From JABFSM01 sp963762545 (GTDB taxonomy: Bacteria; Gemmatimonadota; Gemmatimonadetes; Gemmatimonadales; GWC2-71-9): a DNA stretch of 64,000 bases. A program made the translations under genes and the position numbers. Shown in pieces: positions 61,456 through 64,000 of this stretch. The notes beneath the pieces are model-generated. The model did not search any database. It was not told the origin of the DNA and saw only the letters and a list, made by a program, of their open reading frames with translations. Position 1 is the first letter of the stretch; every line of letters begins with the position of its first letter. Location of the stretch: contig CAVXLC010000001.1 of the NCBI GenBank assembly GCA_963762545.1, positions 496,001 through 560,000 on the forward strand. Direction: 5' to 3'.

Positions 61456-62397
61456 ATGTCCTTGATCCTGGAGTTGGAGGCGTATGCCGAATCGCTCGGG
61501 TTCATCGCGTGCGGTGTGGCCTCCCTGGAGCCCAGCCGGCGCGCCGATGCGCTCGACACCTGGCTCGAGGCCGGGTACGCGGGGACCATGCGCTACCTGC
61601 ACCGGCGCGCCGCCAAACGGAAGCGACCCCAGGATATCGTGCCTGGCGCGCGCGTCGCGGTGGTGGTGCTGGAGAACTATTTCCCGGGACCGGAGCGGAA
61701 CGGCGGGAAGCCGGGAAGGCCGGAGATCAAAGTGGCCAAGTACGCCCGCGGCGAGGATTATCACCGGGTGATGATGCGGCGCCTGGGACTCCTGGCCGGT
61801 TGGCTTCGGGCGCACGGTGCCGCCGTGGCTCATCCCTGGACCGACGATGGTCCGGTGCCGGAACGCGAGCTGGCCCAGCGGGCCGGACTGGGCTGGATTG
61901 GGAAGAACACCATGTTGATCCGCCCCGAGTCGGGGTCGTTCTGTCTGATCGGATCGGTGTTCACCGACCTGGCACTCCCGCCGGGGTCCGCCCCGGAGTA
62001 CGATCGCTGCGGCAGCTGCACCCGCTGTCTCGACGCCTGCCCGACCGGTGCGATTCTCGAGCCCCGGCTGCTCGACGCCACCCGGTGCATTTCCTATCTC
62101 ACCATCGAATCCCGGCTCCCCATTCCCGGCGAGTTCGCCGGCCGGCTGGAAGGTTGGGGGTTCGGCTGTGACATCTGCAATGACGTGTGCCCCTGGAATC
62201 ACCGGTTCGCCGAACCGAGCACGGTCCCGGAATACCGGGACCGTGGAGCGCTGGACACCGCTGATCCCGGATTTTTCGATGGGATGACTGAAGACCAATT
62301 CGCCGAGCGATTCGGCGACACGCCGCTCGAGCGCCCCGGACTGGCCGGGATGCGGCGCAACTGGGCGGCCGCCGCAAGGAGTCTCCAACCCCGATGA
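61456..62397 (+). CDS. queG: Epoxyqueuosine reductase
   Basis: This 313-residue cobalamin-dependent enzyme carries out the last step of queuosine tRNA modification. The C-terminal half has two ferredoxin-type [4Fe-4S] motifs, CGSCTRCLDACPTGA and CDICNDVCPWN. The N-terminal region has the cobalamin-binding and catalytic features (VAKYARGEDYHRVM). It starts six bases after the NDH-2-like gene and its stop overlaps the VOC gene start (ATGA). Length is typical, a little shorter than Escherichia coli QueG (379). Confidence 0.92.
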   Translation: MSLILELEAYAESLGFIACGVASLEPSRRADALDTWLEAGYAGTMRYLHRRAAKRKRPQDIVPGARVAVVVLENYFPGPERNGGKPGRPEIKVAKYARGEDYHRVMMRRLGLLAGWLRAHGAAVAHPWTDDGPVPERELAQRAGLGWIGKNTMLIRPESGSFCLIGSVFTDLALPPGSAPEYDRCGSCTRCLDACPTGAILEPRLLDATRCISYLTIESRLPIPGEFAGRLEGWGFGCDICNDVCPWNHRFAEPSTVPEYRDRGALDTADPGFFDGMTEDQFAERFGDTPLERPGLAGMRRNWAAAARSLQPR

Positions 62398-62774
62398 TCG
62401 ATCACATACAGTCCTTCGCCATCTTCGTCACCAACATCGACCGGGCGGTCGAGTTCTATCGAGACACGCTGGGGCTACCGGTGAGCAAACAGGGAAGCTT
62501 CGGACTCGAGCTGTTCCTCGAGCCGCCCCACCTTGGCGTGCACCCCGCGGTGCACCCCGATGCCAGGGCGCTCGTGGGGCGACATACCGGGATCACGTTC
62601 TACGTGCCCGGACTCCTGCACTACTGCGGCATCCTGCACGAGCGCGGGGTACGCTTCGTGAGCGAGCCGACGCAGATGTCGTGGGGAGTGATGGCGATGA
62701 TTGCCGATCCGGAGGACAACGTCTTTGCGCTGTGGGAGGATCGGATGCCCGACGACGCGGCAGGCGATGCGTAG
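62394..62774 (+). CDS. VOC-family (glyoxalase-like) protein
   Basis: This 126-residue single vicinal-oxygen-chelate domain starts with a strand (SFAIFVTNIDRAVEFYRDTLGLPV), has LELFLEPPHLGVHP in the middle, and ends with EDNVFALWED. Such proteins bind a divalent metal and act as dioxygenase, glyoxalase or resistance proteins. The substrate is not clear. Its ATG overlaps the queG stop by four bases and its end is 15 bases from the convergent rpsU. Confidence 0.8.
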   Translation: MIDHIQSFAIFVTNIDRAVEFYRDTLGLPVSKQGSFGLELFLEPPHLGVHPAVHPDARALVGRHTGITFYVPGLLHYCGILHERGVRFVSEPTQMSWGVMAMIADPEDNVFALWEDRMPDDAAGDA

Positions 62775-62789
62775 CGCATCGCCCGGGAC

Positions 62790-62978
62790 CTAGAACCGTG
62801 CGGCCTTGCGCTTGCGGCGCCGGGCGGCGGCGGACTTCAGCTTCTTGGCTTCACTCGGCTTGAGATAGTGCCGCTTGGCGCGGAGATCCTTGAGGATCCC
62901 GGCCTTGATGACCTTCTTCTTGAACGCCTTGAGTGCGCCGTCGAGCCGGTCGCCCTCACCGATCGTGACTTCGATCAT
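62790..62978 (-). CDS. rpsU: 30S ribosomal protein S21
   Basis: This 62-residue basic protein matches S21: MIEVTIGEGDRLDGALKAFK at the start and a C-terminal Arg/Lys-rich helix (SAAARRRKRKAARF). It aids translation initiation. The ATG at 62978 has a GGAGAT ribosome site; an in-frame start at 63044 is unsupported. It lies downstream of cspA on the same strand with a strong hairpin between. Confidence 0.95.
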   Translation of the reverse strand: MIEVTIGEGDRLDGALKAFKKKVIKAGILKDLRAKRHYLKPSEAKKLKSAAARRRKRKAARF

Positions 62979-62992
62979 GCAGCATCTCCGTT

Positions 62993-63059
62993 GGGGAGGA
63001 CGGACAGTGGGGACGGAGGGGTCAGTGCGGACGGGTACTCCCATCCGGCCGTCCTCCCC
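62993..63059 (-). terminator. Stem-loop between cspA and rpsU
   Basis: An 11-base perfect inverted repeat (62993-63003 with 63049-63059) encloses a smaller GGGT...ACCC-type hairpin. No T-run follows on the minus strand, so it may be an attenuator or RNA-stability element rather than a simple terminator. Confidence 0.4.
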
Positions 63060-63077
63060 GTCCCCACCGCCTTCACA

Positions 63078-63290
63078 CTACTTGGCGATCTTGACGACGT
63101 TCTCCGCCGCGGGGCCCTTCTGGCCCTGGACGATCGTGAACTCCACCCGCTCGCCTTCGGCGAGGGAACGGAAGCCCTTGTCCTGAATCGCCGAGTGATG
63201 GACGAAGCAGTCCTTCTCACCATTCTCGGGGGTGATGAAGCCGAAGCCCTTGGCGTCGTTGAACCACTTCACTGTGCCGGTCGTACGCAT
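63078..63290 (-). CDS. cspA: Cold-shock protein CspA-like
   Basis: This 70-residue protein has a single cold-shock domain with RNP1 (KGFGFITPE) and RNP2 (DCFVHHSAI), and starts MRTTGTVKWFNDA. It binds single-stranded RNA and DNA and melts secondary structure at low temperature. The ATG at 63290 has an AGGAGT ribosome site. A promoter about 215 bases upstream and a long 5' leader fit the cold-shock mode of control. Confidence 0.97.
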   Translation of the reverse strand: MRTTGTVKWFNDAKGFGFITPENGEKDCFVHHSAIQDKGFRSLAEGERVEFTIVQGQKGPAAENVVKIAK

Positions 63291-63538
63291 TTCCTACTCC
63301 TGTTGTGTTTGTAATCGGAGTCCCGAAACGGTACATACCGACTACATGTGATTCGCGAGAACTCCCCTCGCGAAGGGGGCTTCACCGATATCCCGGACTG
63401 TTCCGAGAGAGCGGCTCTGAACGAACAAGGGGGCCGCCATGAGAGCGACCCCCATGCATCGTTCCCGAAGCCTGCTCGATTGCGCTAAACGCGCAACCGG
63501 CATCTATACAGTATAACACCCGCGGTGCCAATGCTCAA
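63291..63538 (-). promoter_or_regulatory. cspA: cspA promoter and long 5' leader
   Basis: Reading minus strand, TTGAGC (63533-63538) and TATACT (63510-63515) with a 17-base spacer form a good sigma-70-like promoter. Transcription from about 63503 leaves a leader of roughly 213 bases to the ATG, containing hairpins such as CGCGAGAACTCCCCTCGCG (63355-63373) and GGGGGCC...GACCCCC (63431-63455). Long leaders that fold differently in the cold are known in cspA mRNAs. Confidence 0.6.
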
Positions 63539-63549
63539 GATCCTCGGCC

Positions 63550-63960
63550 TCAGCCCGGGGCCCGTCCGGGTGGCAGGGTGAAGAGGCCCGCCAGGCCTAG
63601 TACGGCCAGCGCCACGAACGCGGTGAGATGTCCCGTAGCGAAGACCACTGCGGCCCCGGCCACGGCCGTAAGCTCGAACAGGCCCCAGACCAGCAGCACC
63701 CGTCCGCTGTTTTCGCCCCACCAGTCTTCCGCCGAACGGTTCCCCGCCTGCCCCAGGCGATTGCGCTGCTGGATCCCTGCCACGAAGGCCACCGAGCCGG
63801 CGACCAGCGCCGCCCCGTCGGGCAACCCCGCCGCGATGGTGGCCGTTCCCAGAGCCAGGCTCATCGTGAGCGCTCCGGCCGTGATGATGAGGGTGCTTGC
63901 GACGATGCCGGCGAAAACCACCCGCGCGGCGGAGGACGGGGAACGCGGCGAAGCGGGCAC
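63550..63960 (-). CDS. Small membrane protein, about four helices
   Basis: This 136-residue hydrophobic protein has four likely transmembrane helices (about 13-35, 43-63, 85-106 and 112-130). Its short loops include GIQQRNRLGQAGNRSAEDWWGENSGR, whose Trp pair lies before helix 3. Start is GTG at 63960; an in-frame stop precedes it at about 63988-63990. No family is recognised. It is close to the right edge and upstream of the cspA promoter on the same strand. Confidence 0.6.
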   Translation of the reverse strand: MPASPRSPSSAARVVFAGIVASTLIITAGALTMSLALGTATIAAGLPDGAALVAGSVAFVAGIQQRNRLGQAGNRSAEDWWGENSGRVLLVWGLFELTAVAGAAVVFATGHLTAFVALAVLGLAGLFTLPPGRAPG

Positions 63961-64000
63961 TAGGGAGCGGTGGCGGGCGGCTCGCGGTTCTCACCGCCCA

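Noticed and set aside
63291..63480. tRNA or tmRNA in the region upstream of cspA
   Set aside because: No cloverleaf, no CCA-like end and no anticodon arm found; hairpins suit a cspA leader.
1..64000. Prophage, transposon or integron
   Set aside because: No integrase, transposase, terminal repeat or attachment site seen; gene content is mostly chromosomal.

Overview
The window is high-GC bacterial chromosome (about two thirds G+C by eye), densely packed, with no rRNA, tRNA, insertion sequence, integrase, phage gene or CRISPR array that I can see. The protein mix suggests a soil-type Gemmatimonadota bacterium: many lipoproteins with ZU5-like, Ig-like or 6-bladed propeller folds, FG-GAP/ASPIC proteins, a TonB-dependent receptor with a carboxypeptidase-like front domain, and a giant Lhr helicase. 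This placement is inferred from family content, not from a marker gene. Two start-site styles recur: 1- or 4-base stop/start overlaps inside operons, and at operon heads a -10-like hexamer 6-7 bases before the start codon with no ribosome binding site, which points to leaderless mRNAs.

Layout. 1-2.9 kb: the end of an AbgB-like hydrolase, a bactofilin/zinc-ribbon pair, and a DUF116 protein. 2.9-5.9 kb: FAD-linked oxidase, thyA and folA in one overlapping operon, followed by a convergent secreted phosphatase-like protein. 7.1-11.1 kb: an operon of two ATP-grasp ligases, a GNAT acetyltransferase and a lysine 2,3-aminomutase-like radical SAM enzyme, interrupted by an inverted heptanucleotide repeat and closed by an intrinsic terminator. 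11.3-14 kb: a small secreted two-cysteine peptide, a thioredoxin-like protein and a 6-bladed propeller, facing a LuxR-type response regulator. 14-18.3 kb: lhr.

18.5-27 kb holds two similar blocks of lipoproteins followed by cytoplasmic TPR proteins. One block includes an NtrC-type activator with a degenerate receiver; the other ends in a TPR/HD-GYP protein. An oligopeptide-binding lipoprotein lies between them. 27-29.5 kb is an SDR, a small BFD-type [2Fe-2S] protein and a GAF histidine kinase. 29.6-41.7 kb is a long co-directional run: a czcCBA-type heavy-metal RND pump flanked by two paralogous 112-residue secreted proteins, then a TonB-dependent receptor, an Ig/ZU5-like lipoprotein, an outer-membrane barrel and an LVIVD lipoprotein, ending in a decayed Ig-like gene.

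42.3-54.6 kb is the most unusual part. A 1178-residue TPR/FG-GAP lipoprotein is divergent from a UnbV-like (ASPIC) protein and a UnbU-like (RnfD/NqrB) membrane protein. These converge on an operon of an asparagine-synthase-like enzyme without its glutaminase cysteine, a radical SAM protein and a halogenase-like flavoprotein carrying a frameshift. An MFS transporter is divergent from that operon across a symmetrical promoter. I read this as a candidate uncharacterised small-molecule or peptide-modifying locus. 54.6-64 kb returns to household genes: a triple-GAF protein, a copper chaperone, a LOG / deoxyhypusine-synthase-like / MFS operon, an NDH-2-like / queG / VOC operon, rpsU, cspA with a long leader, and a small membrane protein.
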